Positions 45,871 through 53,853 of a DNA stretch of 64,000 bases are shown here, piece by piece. How positions within the stretch are numbered: position 1 is the first letter of the stretch; each line of letters starts with the position of its first letter. Made by a program: the position numbers and the translations under genes. This DNA comes from Streptomyces cirratus (lineage in GTDB: Bacteria; Actinomycetota; Actinomycetes; Streptomycetales; Streptomycetaceae): contig NZ_BMVP01000001.1 in assembly GCF_014650775.1 (NCBI RefSeq), forward strand, positions 310,001-374,000. Direction: 5' to 3'. Under the pieces are notes generated by a model. The model was not told the origin of the DNA and searched no databases. It saw only the letters and a program-made list of their open reading frames with translations.

Positions 45871-47307
45871 TCAGGAAACGGGCACGCAGCGGCCTTCCTC
45901 CGTGCGGTAGCTCCACTTCGCGCCGTCCGCGACCAGTTCCCGCACCGCGCGGACGAAGCGGTCGACGTGCTCGTCGGGGGTGCCCGCGCCGAAGCTGACG
46001 CGGATCGCGTTCAGCGACCTCCCCCCGCCTTCGGCCGAGGGGACCCCCACCTCGCTCCGCTCGCCCGGCGCCGCCTCCGGCGCTCCGCATTCGCCCTCGG
46101 CATGCGGCTCGCCGCCCAGCAGCGTCCGCACCAGCGGGTGGGCGCAGAACAGGCCGTCGCGGACGCCGATCCCGTACTCCGCCGACAGCGCCGCGGCGAA
46201 GTGGGAGCTGTTCCAGCCGTCCACCACGAAGGAGATGACGCCGACCCGCGGGGCGTCGTCCCCGAAGAGGGACAGCACACGGACCGCCGGGACCTCCGCC
46301 AGGCCCTCGCGGACCTTGGCGATGAGGTGGCGCTCCCGCTCGACCAGGTTCTCGAAGCCCGCCTCCGTCAGCGCCCGGCAGGCGGAGGCGATGGAGTAGA
46401 CGCCGATGACGTTCGGGGAGCCGGCCTCGTGCCGCGCGGCCGTGGTGTGCCACTCGACGTCCACGCCTCCGTCCTCACGCCGGGCCACCTTCCGCGAGGC
46501 GCCGCCTCCGGCCAGGTACGGCTGCGCCTCCTGGAGCCAGTCCGCCCGCCCCGCCAGCACGCCCGAGCCGAACGGCGCGTACAGCTTGTGCCCCGAGAAG
46601 GCGACCCAGTCCACGTCCAGCTCCCGCACCGAGACGCGGTGGTGCGGCGCCAGCTGGGCGGCGTCCAGCACGATCCGCGCGCCGTGGGCGTGCGCCGCGG
46701 CGGCCAGTTCCCGCACCGGCCACAGCTCACCGGTGACGTTGGACGCGCCGGTCACGCACACCAGCGCCGGGCCGTAGGGGTCACGGGCGGCCAGCGCCCG
46801 CTCCAGGGTGGCGACGGCCTCGTCCGGGGTGCGCGGCGCGTCGAGGTAGGTGACCCGCGCGTCGCCCCACGGCAGCAGCGAGGCGTGGTGCTCGGTCTCG
46901 AAGACGAAGACCTCGCAGCCGGCGGGGAGTACGGCCGCGAGCAGGTTCAGCGAGTCGGTCGTGGACCGGGTGAAGACCACCTGGTCGGCGGGGCGGCAGT
47001 CCAGGAACTCCGCGACGGTGGCCCGGCTCTGCTCGAACAGGTCGGTGGACAGCTGCGAGAGGTACCCGGCGCCGCGGTGCACGCTGCCGTAGTACGGGGC
47101 GTACGCGGCCACGTCGTCCCAGACCCGCTGCAACGCCGGCGCGCTGGCCGCGTAGTCGAGCGCGGCGTAGGTGACCTCGCCGCCGGTGACGAGCGGGACG
47201 GTGACGTCCCGGCCGAGCACGGGCAGCGGCTCGGCACACACGGCGCGTTCTGCGATGCGGTCGGCGGTGCGGTCGGCGGTGGCGTTCAGGGATGCGGATG
47301 CGGACAT
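45871..47307 (-). CDS. Class V (SufS-like) PLP-dependent aminotransferase/cysteine desulfurase-like enzyme
   Basis: A 478-residue PLP enzyme, ATG 47305-47307 after GGGAGATACCGCC. Motifs: LDYAASAPALQRVWD, VVFTRSTTDSLNLLAAVLP, ETEHHASLLPW, IVLDAAQLAPHHRVSV and the PLP lysine in VAFSGHKLYAPFGSGVL. Resembles SufS/CsdA desulfurases, but the catalytic Cys loop is not obvious. Near residues 410-445 there is a GERSEVGVPSAEGGGRS insertion that looks like a translated palindromic repeat. Expression is probably controlled by the upstream SAM-IV riboswitch, suggesting a role in methionine/cysteine or sulfur metabolism. Confidence 0.87.
   Translation of the reverse strand: MSASASLNATADRTADRIAERAVCAEPLPVLGRDVTVPLVTGGEVTYAALDYAASAPALQRVWDDVAAYAPYYGSVHRGAGYLSQLSTDLFEQSRATVAEFLDCRPADQVVFTRSTTDSLNLLAAVLPAGCEVFVFETEHHASLLPWGDARVTYLDAPRTPDEAVATLERALAARDPYGPALVCVTGASNVTGELWPVRELAAAAHAHGARIVLDAAQLAPHHRVSVRELDVDWVAFSGHKLYAPFGSGVLAGRADWLQEAQPYLAGGGASRKVARREDGGVDVEWHTTAARHEAGSPNVIGVYSIASACRALTEAGFENLVERERHLIAKVREGLAEVPAVRVLSLFGDDAPRVGVISFVVDGWNSSHFAAALSAEYGIGVRDGLFCAHPLVRTLLGGEPHAEGECGAPEAAPGERSEVGVPSAEGGGRSLNAIRVSFGAGTPDEHVDRFVRAVRELVADGAKWSYRTEEGRCVPVS
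46014..46070. repeat. Palindromic repeat-like insert inside the PLP-enzyme gene
   Basis: CCTTCGGCCGAGG palindrome beside GGGGACCCCC and CGCTCCGCTCG; on the coding strand it encodes the Glu/Gly/Arg/Ser-rich peptide GERSEVGVPSAEGGGRS. The nucleotide pattern matches, from memory, a dispersed Streptomyces repeat (GGTGGGGGTCCCC core) usually found between genes. Confidence 0.5.
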
Positions 47308-47459
47308 GGCGGTATCTCCCGGCAGGCAGGGCTGAATGGCTTCGGTGTCTGCCCGTACGCGGGTACGGCTCTGCGGCCGTCCGGGGTACGGGAATGCCTC
47401 GGGGTGCGGGTACGCGGAAGGGACCCTGTTTCCGAGGGTGAAGAAGGGGCGGAGCCGCC

Positions 47460-47480
47460 CTATCGCATTCGCTTGCTCAT
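47460..47480 (-). CDS. Six-codon leader peptide downstream of the SAM-IV riboswitch
   Basis: ATG at 47478-47480 preceded by CGAGGAGCG at suitable spacing encodes MSKRMR, then TAG. Two of six codons are Met. A GGGCGG-CT-CCGCCC hairpin starts at the stop codon and is followed by CTTCTTC, giving an attenuator-like arrangement 150 nt before the PLP-enzyme gene. Too short for ordinary gene finding; translation is inferred from the ribosome site. Confidence 0.5.
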   Translation of the reverse strand: MSKRMR

Positions 47481-47532
47481 GGAAAACGCTCCTCGACAAC
47501 CAGGATCCCCGGTTTCGAGGGATCCGCGCTTG

Positions 47533-47640
47533 CCGTAGACCTCACTGCCTACGGCCTGGTCATCACCCGGGGCACCCCGCCACGGAAGGAGGGTTGCCGG
47601 ACAGCGAGCCGGGGCCAAAACGCTGTCACTCGTGACCTGG
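47533..47640 (-). promoter_or_regulatory. SAM-IV (SAM-I/IV clan) riboswitch
   Basis: Reading the minus strand from 47640: GGTCACGAG closes P1 against GTGATGACC; GACAGCG pairs with CGCTGTC; the core CCGGCAACCC and GGGGTGCCCCGGGTGA are the SAM-IV consensus elements; and an extra CCGTAG/CTACGG hairpin (47533-47554) follows. A GGATCCC/GGGATCC hairpin (47503-47525) sits between it and the leader ribosome site as a likely expression platform. Confidence 0.85.
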
Positions 47641-47675
47641 TCAGCATCCTGCCACAAGATCCCCCACGCGCAAGA

Positions 47676-47700
47676 CCCCGGTCCACATTCCGGACCGGGG
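47676..47700 (-). terminator. Terminator after trpD
   Basis: 9-bp stem CCCCGGTCC / GGACCGGGG with a 7-nt loop, 22 nt past the trpD stop, and upstream of the SAM-IV element. Confidence 0.75.
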
Positions 47701-47721
47701 CCCACCGCCGCGCCCGAGGGC

Positions 47722-48786
47722 CTACGCGTTGCTGGCCGCGACCCACCGCTCCAGCGCCGCCCGCGCCGCGCCCGAGTCGATGGACTCGGCCGCACGGGTG
47801 ATGCCCGCGGCGATCTGCTCCTCCAGGGAGCCCGTGCCCGGATCCAGCGCCACCAGGGCCGCCGCCGAGTTCAGCAGGACGGCGTCGCGTACGGGACCGC
47901 TCTCGCCGGCCAGCAGCCGCCGGGCCACGTCCGCGTTGTAGGAGGCGTCCTCGCCGCGCAGGTCGGCGACGTCCACGATCGGGATCCCGACGTCGCGCGG
48001 GTCGAACGACAGCTCGGTGACGGTGCCCTCACGGACCCACCAGACCCGCGAGGTGGCGGTCGTGGTCAGTTCGTCCATGCCGTCGTCGCCGCGGAAGACC
48101 AGGGCCGAGGAGCCCCGCTCGGCGAGCACCCCGGCGACGATGGGCGCCACCCGCGGGTCGGCCACGCCCGTGGCCTGCGCGCGCACCTTCGCCGGGTTGG
48201 TCAGCGGGCCGAGGAAGTTGAACGTGGTCCGGATGCCCAGCTCCTTGCGGGCCGCCGCCACGTGCCGCAGCGCGGGGTGGAATTTGACTGCGAAGCACAA
48301 GGTGATGCCGGCCTCCTCGGCGACCTCGACGACCCGGGCCGGGGTGAGGTTGAGGTTGACGCCGAGCTTCTCCAGCACGTCGGAGGAGCCGCTCGCCGAA
48401 GAGGCGGCCCGGTTCCCGTGCTTGACCACCTTGGCGCCCGTTCCGGCCACCACGAGCGCCGACATGGTGGAGATGTTGACCGTCTTCGCGCCGTCCCCGC
48501 CCGTGCCGACGATGTCCACCGTCCGGCCCGGGACCTCGATGAGGTTGGCGTGTTCGTACATGGCACGCACCATGCCGTTGATCTCCGCGACGGTCTCCCC
48601 CTTGGCCCGCAGCGCCACCATGAAACCGGCGATCTGCGCGTCCGTGGCCTCGCCCCGCATGATCCGGGTCATGGCCCAGGCGGTGTCGTCCGGACCCAGG
48701 TCCCGGCCGGTGAGCAGGGCGTCGAGGAGACCCGGCCAGCCGCGGGCCGCCACGCCGTCGCCGCCTGCCGGGGTCACAACGTTCAT
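47722..48786 (-). CDS. trpD: Anthranilate phosphoribosyltransferase
   Basis: A 354-residue enzyme, ATG after GCAGGAGCG. Motifs: [20 protein letters not shown] (PRPP-binding), [26 protein letters not shown] region, [16 protein letters not shown] and [15 protein letters not shown]. It joins anthranilate and PRPP in the second committed step of tryptophan synthesis. As in M. tuberculosis (Rv2192c), it lies alone beside the qcr/cta respiratory genes rather than in a trp operon. Confidence 0.97.
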   Translation of the reverse strand: MNVVTPAGGDGVAARGWPGLLDALLTGRDLGPDDTAWAMTRIMRGEATDAQIAGFMVALRAKGETVAEINGMVRAMYEHANLIEVPGRTVDIVGTGGDGAKTVNISTMSALVVAGTGAKVVKHGNRAASSASGSSDVLEKLGVNLNLTPARVVEVAEEAGITLCFAVKFHPALRHVAAARKELGIRTTFNFLGPLTNPAKVRAQATGVADPRVAPIVAGVLAERGSSALVFRGDDGMDELTTTATSRVWWVREGTVTELSFDPRDVGIPIVDVADLRGEDASYNADVARRLLAGESGPVRDAVLLNSAAALVALDPGTGSLEEQIAAGITRAAESIDSGAARAALERWVAASNA

Positions 48787-48863
48787 GGTCCGCTCCTGCT
48801 GCTCGGGAAAGTTCCACGTCGAATGGGAAGGCCCTCAGCCTATCCAGCCGCGGCGGACGGCAA

Positions 48864-48894
48864 AGAGCCCCGTCCAGGGGCTGGACGGGGCTCT
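48864..48894 (-). terminator. Terminator after qcrB
   Basis: Perfect 12-bp stem AGAGCCCCGTCC / GGACGGGGCTCT with a 7-nt loop, 56 nt beyond the qcrB stop; ends the ctaE-qcrCAB transcript. Confidence 0.8.
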
Positions 48895-48949
48895 CGCCGT
48901 GGCGACACCGGAATTGACCGGAATCAATCCCTCAAGCGGTCATGCGGGA

Positions 48950-50581
48950 TCAGTGGTGGCCGTGGCCGCTCTGGATCTCCTTGTACTCCTCCACCGTGGG
49001 CTTCGGAATCTGGTTGTTCTCCGCGTAGAAGCCCTTGCTGAGCTTCGCGCGGAGCTTCTCCATGGCCTTGGGCTTGCGCTCCACGCCGTTCTCGTCGACC
49101 GTCGGGCCGAGTTCGATCGGCTGGTACTGCTCGTGCGAGGTGAGCGTGTGCAGCTTGGCCTGCGGCAGCGGCTCGTGGACCTCGACGAACTCACCGTGCG
49201 GCAGACGCTTGATGATGCCGGTCTCGCGACCGTGCAGCACCTTGTCGTGGTCCCGGCGCTGGAGGCCGAGGCAGATCCGCTTGGTGGCGATGAAGGCGAG
49301 GACCGGGACGACGAAGAAGCCGATCCGGACGAACCAGGTGATGTTGTTGATCGAGAGGTGGAAGTACTGCGCGAACATGTCGTTTCCACCGCCGATCAGG
49401 AGCACGATGTACTCCGCGATCCAGGCGACGCCGAAGGCCGTACGGGTCGGGACGTTGCGCGGGCGGTCCAGCAGGTGGTGCTCACGCTTGTCCCCGGTGA
49501 CCCAGGACTCGATGAACGGCCAGACGGCGATCGCGCCCAGCACCAGCGGGAAGAGCAGCAGCGGGATGAACACGCCCAGGACGAGGGTGTGGCCCCACAG
49601 GTTGATCTCCCAGCCCGGCATGGCACGGATCAGGCCTTCCGGCATACCCATGTACCAGTCGGGCTGCGCGCCGGTGGACACGTGGTCCGGGCGGTACGGG
49701 CCGAGTGCCCAGATCGGGTTGATCGAGGCGAGCGCCGCGATGGCCGCGATGACACCGAAGACCAGGAAGAAGAAGCCTCCGGCCTTGGCCATGTAGACCG
49801 GCAGCAGCGGCATGCCGACGACGTTGTTGTTCGTCTTGCCGGGACCCGCGTACTGGGTGTGCTTGTGGTAGAAGACCAGGATCAGGTGGGCCACCAGCAG
49901 GCCCATCATGATGCCGGGCAGCAGCAGGATGTGGATCGAGTAGAACCGTGCGACGAAGTCGCCGCCGGGGAACTCGCCGCCGAAGAGGAAGAACGACAGG
50001 TACGTGCCGACGATCGGCACGGACAGGATCGCGCCCTCCATGAAGCGGACACCGGTGCCCGAGAGCAGGTCGTCCGGCAGGGAGTAACCGGTGAAACCGG
50101 TGAACATGCCGAGGACCAGCAGCAGGAAGCCGAAGATCCAGTTGACCTCACGCGGCTTGCGGAACGCGCCGGTGAAGAACACGCGCATCATGTGCACGAC
50201 CATGGCCGCGACGAAGATGAGCGCCGACCAGTGGTGGATCTGCCGGATGAGCAGACCGCCGCGGACGTCGAAGCTGATGTCGAGCGTCGAGGCGAAGGCC
50301 TCGGACATCGGGACGCCCTGCATCGGCACGTACGGGCCGTGGTAGACGACCTCGTTCATGCTCGGGTGGAAGAACAGCGTCAGGTACACACCCGTGAGGA
50401 TGATGATGATGAAGCTGTAGAGGCAGATCTCGCCGAGCATGAAGGACCAGTGGTCCGGGAAGATCTTGCGCATGTTCGACTTGGCCAGGCTGTAGATGCC
50501 CAGGCGGCCGTCGGCCCAGTCCGCCACCCGCTCGCCGGCGGGCGCTTTGCGCTGACTGTCGGTGGTGGTCGCAGTGCTCAT
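48950..50581 (-). CDS. qcrB: Cytochrome bc1 complex cytochrome b subunit
   Basis: A 543-residue integral membrane protein carrying both b haems of the actinobacterial bc1 complex. Haem-ligand His in LLIRQIHHWSALIFVAAMVVHMMR and FYSIHILLLPGIMMGLLVAHL; Q-site region IRAMPGWEINLWGHTL differs from the classical PEWY (here PDWYMG at about 315). A long hydrophilic C-terminal extension ends in His-rich residues, typical of actinobacteria. Starts with ATG overlapping the qcrA stop by 4 nt. Confidence 0.97.
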   Translation of the reverse strand: MSTATTTDSQRKAPAGERVADWADGRLGIYSLAKSNMRKIFPDHWSFMLGEICLYSFIIIILTGVYLTLFFHPSMNEVVYHGPYVPMQGVPMSEAFASTLDISFDVRGGLLIRQIHHWSALIFVAAMVVHMMRVFFTGAFRKPREVNWIFGFLLLVLGMFTGFTGYSLPDDLLSGTGVRFMEGAILSVPIVGTYLSFFLFGGEFPGGDFVARFYSIHILLLPGIMMGLLVAHLILVFYHKHTQYAGPGKTNNNVVGMPLLPVYMAKAGGFFFLVFGVIAAIAALASINPIWALGPYRPDHVSTGAQPDWYMGMPEGLIRAMPGWEINLWGHTLVLGVFIPLLLFPLVLGAIAVWPFIESWVTGDKREHHLLDRPRNVPTRTAFGVAWIAEYIVLLIGGGNDMFAQYFHLSINNITWFVRIGFFVVPVLAFIATKRICLGLQRRDHDKVLHGRETGIIKRLPHGEFVEVHEPLPQAKLHTLTSHEQYQPIELGPTVDENGVERKPKAMEKLRAKLSKGFYAENNQIPKPTVEEYKEIQSGHGHH

Positions 50582-51636
50582 CCGCGCTCCCAGAATGCAG
50601 GACCGACGGGCTCTTCGAAGTCGCCGTGCGCTTCGAGGAAACCTTCGTCATTGACGCCGATCCGCAGCTGCGGAAGCGCGTGACCAGCGGGACCGAAGAT
50701 GACTCGGGCGCCGTCGGAGAGGTCGAAGGTGGACTGGTGGCACGGGCAGAGCACGTGGTGCGTCTGCTGCTCGTACAGGCTGATCGGGCAGCCGACGTGG
50801 GTGCAGATCTTGGAGAACGCCACGATGCCGTCGTGGGACCACTCCAGCTCCCGCTTGTCCTTGATGTCCTGCGGCTGGAGCCGGACGATCATCAGGGCGG
50901 CCTTGGCGATCTGGTTCTGGAAGTCGTGCTGGGTCTCCTCCAGGCCTTCCGGCATGGCGAAGGTCAGCGAACCGACGACCACGTCCTCGGGACGCAGCGG
51001 CTCCATCGTGTTCTGGTTGATGAGCAGCTTGCCCTTGGCCCAGACGGTCTTGCGCAGCTTGTCCTCGGGCAGGGGGCCCAGGTCGCGCATGATCACCAGC
51101 GCGGACAGCGGCAGCATGGCCAGCGCGCCCAGCATGGTGTTGCGGATCAGCGGGCGGCGGCCGATGGCCGACTCGTTCGCACCGTCGGCGAAGTCCTGGA
51201 GGACCTTGGCCTTGACCTCCGGCGGCGCCGCGATGGCGTGGCGCTCGTCGGCGACCTCCACGTCGGACATCAGGGTGCGGGCCCAGTGGACCGCGCCCGC
51301 GCCGATGCAGAAGAGGGCCGTGCCCAGGGTCAGGCCGAGGGCGAAGTTCAGGCCGCTCACCTTCCCGATGGGGAAGACGTAGACGTACTTGTCGACGGGG
51401 ATGGTCACGTACGCGGCGATGAAGCCGATCGTGGCCAGCATCGACAGCGTGAACAGCATCGCGACCGTGCGCTCGGACCGCTTGGCGGCCCGCTCGTCGA
51501 TGTCCTGGATGCGCGGCTTGTGGACCGGCAGGCCCGGGTCGGCGAACGGATCGTCCGCGACTGCTACGCCACCGTGGTGCGCGTCGCCCTGCTCGCTCGG
51601 CAGGTGCTTCTCTTCGGGAATGTCTTGGCTACTCAT
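50578..51636 (-). CDS. qcrA: Cytochrome bc1 complex Rieske iron-sulfur subunit
   Basis: A 352-residue Rieske protein with the actinobacterial layout: cytoplasmic N-terminus, three membrane segments (about 60-80, 95-115, 166-186) and a C-terminal [2Fe-2S] domain with CTHVGC and CPCHQS ligands (about residues 276-300). Transfers electrons from menaquinol to the di-haem cytochrome c. Four-base overlaps with qcrC upstream and qcrB downstream show tight coupling. Confidence 0.97.
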   Translation of the reverse strand: MSSQDIPEEKHLPSEQGDAHHGGVAVADDPFADPGLPVHKPRIQDIDERAAKRSERTVAMLFTLSMLATIGFIAAYVTIPVDKYVYVFPIGKVSGLNFALGLTLGTALFCIGAGAVHWARTLMSDVEVADERHAIAAPPEVKAKVLQDFADGANESAIGRRPLIRNTMLGALAMLPLSALVIMRDLGPLPEDKLRKTVWAKGKLLINQNTMEPLRPEDVVVGSLTFAMPEGLEETQHDFQNQIAKAALMIVRLQPQDIKDKRELEWSHDGIVAFSKICTHVGCPISLYEQQTHHVLCPCHQSTFDLSDGARVIFGPAGHALPQLRIGVNDEGFLEAHGDFEEPVGPAFWERG

Positions 51637-52442
51637 GACTTCTTGGCCTTAGCGGTGTGGGCCGCGACCCAGACGGCGACAGCGATCAGCGCACCCAGAG
51701 CGAAGATCCAGCCGAACAGACCCTCGGAGACGGGGCCGAGGCCACCGAGCTTCAGGCCGCCAGGGCTGACCGACTTGTCGCCGTTCACGTTCTGGAGGTA
51801 CGCGATGATGTCCTTCTTCTGCTTCTCCGGCATCGTGCTGTCGGGGAAGGAGGGCATGTTCTGCGGGCCGGTGAGCATGGCCTCGTAGATGTGCTTCGGC
51901 GAGACGTCCGCCAGGTTGGGGGCGTACTTGCCGTGCGTCAGGGCGCCGCCCTCGCCGGTGAAGTTGTGGCACTGCGCGCAGTTGTTGCGGAACAGTTCGC
52001 CACCCTTGGCGATGTCGGCACCCGCCGGGTCGACCTGCTTCTGGGTGGGCACGGACGGGCCGGCTCCCAGGGAGGAGATGTACGCGGCCAGCTGGTCGAT
52101 CTGGGCCTGCGTGTAGACCGGAGGCTTCGTCGGAATCTGCGCGCCGGGCTGCTGGGCGGGCATGCGGCCCGTGCTCACCTGGAAGTCGACGGCCGCGGAG
52201 CCGACGCCGACCAGGCTGGGGCCGTCAGTGGAACCCTGACCGCCGGTTCCGTGGCAGCTTGCGCAGCCCACGGCGTAGAGCTTCTTGCCCTCCTCGATGG
52301 CGAGGGACTGGGCGGTTTCATCGGCCTGCGCCTTGCCAGCGGGGGCGAAGGCGGCGTAAAGCCCCCCAGTGGCCGCCAGCGCGAGGAGTAGAACGACGAC
52401 CGCCGCCAGCGGATGGCGTCGTCGTGCGGAGAGCTTTTTCAC
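51633..52442 (-). CDS. qcrC: Cytochrome bc1 complex di-haem cytochrome c subunit
   Basis: A 269-residue membrane-anchored protein: N-terminal signal-anchor (LAAVVVLLLALAATGGLYAAF), two class I cytochrome c domains with CASCH (about residue 56) and CAQCH (about residue 156), and a C-terminal membrane helix (LFGWIFALGALIAVAVWVAAH). The two haems replace soluble cytochrome c in the bc1-aa3 supercomplex. ATG overlaps none; the gap to ctaE is 76 bp. Confidence 0.97.
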   Translation of the reverse strand: MKKLSARRRHPLAAVVVLLLALAATGGLYAAFAPAGKAQADETAQSLAIEEGKKLYAVGCASCHGTGGQGSTDGPSLVGVGSAAVDFQVSTGRMPAQQPGAQIPTKPPVYTQAQIDQLAAYISSLGAGPSVPTQKQVDPAGADIAKGGELFRNNCAQCHNFTGEGGALTHGKYAPNLADVSPKHIYEAMLTGPQNMPSFPDSTMPEKQKKDIIAYLQNVNGDKSVSPGGLKLGGLGPVSEGLFGWIFALGALIAVAVWVAAHTAKAKKS

Positions 52443-52518
52443 GGATTACCCCGGTGTCAGGATCTTCTGCGTCGGTGTTTCTGGATGGGTTGCCGGGGCC
52501 TGCCCGGCTACGTGTTCG

Positions 52519-53139
52519 CTACTTGATCAGGTAGATCGTCGCGAAGAGGCCGATCCAGACGACATCGACGAAGTGCCAGTAGTAGGACACGACGATGGCC
52601 GACGTGGCCTGTTCGTGGGTGAACCTCTTGGCCGCGTACGTCCGGCCGAGGACCAGCAGGAAGGCGATGAGACCGCCCGTCACGTGCAGACCGTGGAAGC
52701 CGGTGGTCAGGTAGAACACCGATCCGTACGGTCCGGACTTGAGGGACATGCCCTCGTGCTTGACCAGCTCGGTGTACTCGAACACCTGGCCGCCAATGAA
52801 GATCGCACCCATGACGAACGTGATGATGAACCACGTCCTGAGCTTCTTCACGTCACCGCGCTCGGCGGCGAATACGCCGAGCTGGCAGGTGAGGGAGGAG
52901 AGCACCAGGATCGTGGTGTTCGTCGCCGAGAAGGGCAGGTTCAAGGCCGAAGCCTGCTCTGTCCAGTACTCGGCGCCCGTCACGGATCGCAGGGTGAAGT
53001 ACATCGCGAAGAGGGCCGCGAAGAACATCAGCTCGGAACTCAACCAGATGATGGTTCCGACGCTGACGAGGTTCGGCCGGTTGACCGTCGGGTGCGCGTG
53101 CCCGGTATCTACTGTCGTTGCTGTCGCCACGACCGACAT
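52519..53139 (-). CDS. ctaE: Cytochrome c oxidase subunit III
   Basis: A 206-residue membrane protein with five hydrophobic segments. [37 protein letters not shown] and [11 protein letters not shown] followed by [22 protein letters not shown] are the subunit III signatures. First gene of the ctaE-qcrCAB operon, an actinobacterial arrangement linking oxidase and bc1 genes. ATG 53137-53139; the GTG three codons later is an alternative. Confidence 0.96.
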   Translation of the reverse strand: MSVVATATTVDTGHAHPTVNRPNLVSVGTIIWLSSELMFFAALFAMYFTLRSVTGAEYWTEQASALNLPFSATNTTILVLSSLTCQLGVFAAERGDVKKLRTWFIITFVMGAIFIGGQVFEYTELVKHEGMSLKSGPYGSVFYLTTGFHGLHVTGGLIAFLLVLGRTYAAKRFTHEQATSAIVVSYYWHFVDVVWIGLFATIYLIK

Positions 53140-53267
53140 TATGTCGGTCGCTTATCCCGCCCTCACCCCGGGGGGTGCCGTTCGGAGTGTCAGAGGGGTG
53201 TGCAAGGCCCGAACGGCCCATCAGATGGGCTTACCGGCAGCTGTTCGTGAGGCCGGCCGAACCGATG

Positions 53268-53294
53268 TTGACAAGCGGTCGGACGGAGTAGCAT
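53268..53294 (+). promoter_or_regulatory. Promoter candidate for the receiver-like gene
   Basis: TTGACA at 53268-53273 and TAGCAT at 53289-53294, spacing 15 bp (short), about 45 nt upstream of ATG 53341. The promoter region is shared with divergent ctaE. Confidence 0.45.
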
Positions 53295-53340
53295 CCCGCG
53301 CAACATCAACGTGATTCACGGGCACACGTGGAGGAACGAA

Positions 53341-53742
53341 ATGCGGGCGACTGCGCGAGTTCTGGTCTACAGCGACGACGCGGGCACCCGGGAGCAGGTG
53401 CGGCTGGCCTCCGGGCGCAGGCCGGCCGCGGACCTGCCGCCGGTGGAGTTCCTGGAGTGCGCGACTTTGCCGGCGGTCCTCAAGGCGCTGGACGAGGGCG
53501 GCGTGGACGCGTGCGTGCTGGACGGAGAGGCCGTTCCGGCGGGCGGCATGGGGGTGTGCCGGCAGATCAAGGACGAGATCTTCCGCTGCCCGCCGGTGCT
53601 GTTGCTGATGGGGCGCCCCCAGGACGCCTGGCTGGCCACCTGGAGCCGCGCGGATGCGGCCGTCACCCTTCCGGTTGACCCGGTGGAGTTCCCGCAGGCC
53701 CTGGCGCGCCTGCTGCGCGCCCGGCTGTCCCTGGACGCGTAG
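53341..53742 (+). CDS. Atypical response-regulator receiver-like protein
   Basis: A 133-residue single-domain protein, ATG after GGAGGAACG. The fold pattern follows a CheY-like receiver: VLVYSDDAGTREQV (acidic pocket), DACVLDGEAVPAGGMGVCRQIKDE (candidate phospho-Asp), VLLLMGRPQDAW and ADAAVTLPVDPVEFPQALARLL. The conserved Lys of the K-P motif is replaced (LPVDP), so phosphorylation switching may be altered. No kinase is adjacent. Divergent from ctaE, which suggests a link to respiratory gene control; this is inference. Confidence 0.75.
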   Translation: MRATARVLVYSDDAGTREQVRLASGRRPAADLPPVEFLECATLPAVLKALDEGGVDACVLDGEAVPAGGMGVCRQIKDEIFRCPPVLLLMGRPQDAWLATWSRADAAVTLPVDPVEFPQALARLLRARLSLDA

Positions 53743-53780
53743 GCCCCGTCCCGCGCCCGGTCGGGGGGCCGGCAAGCGGA

Positions 53781-53821
53781 ACCGGCCCGGCGGGAGCCCA
53801 AAGGGGCTTCCGGGGGCCGGT
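53781..53821. terminator. Imperfect hairpin between convergent genes
   Basis: Outer stem ACCGGCCC / GGGCCGGT (8 bp) with an inner AGCCC/GGGCT stem, between the receiver-like gene and the L,D-transpeptidase gene. Confidence 0.55.
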
Positions 53822-53853
53822 TCGGGGCCGCTGGGCGGGCCTGCGGGGCCGGT

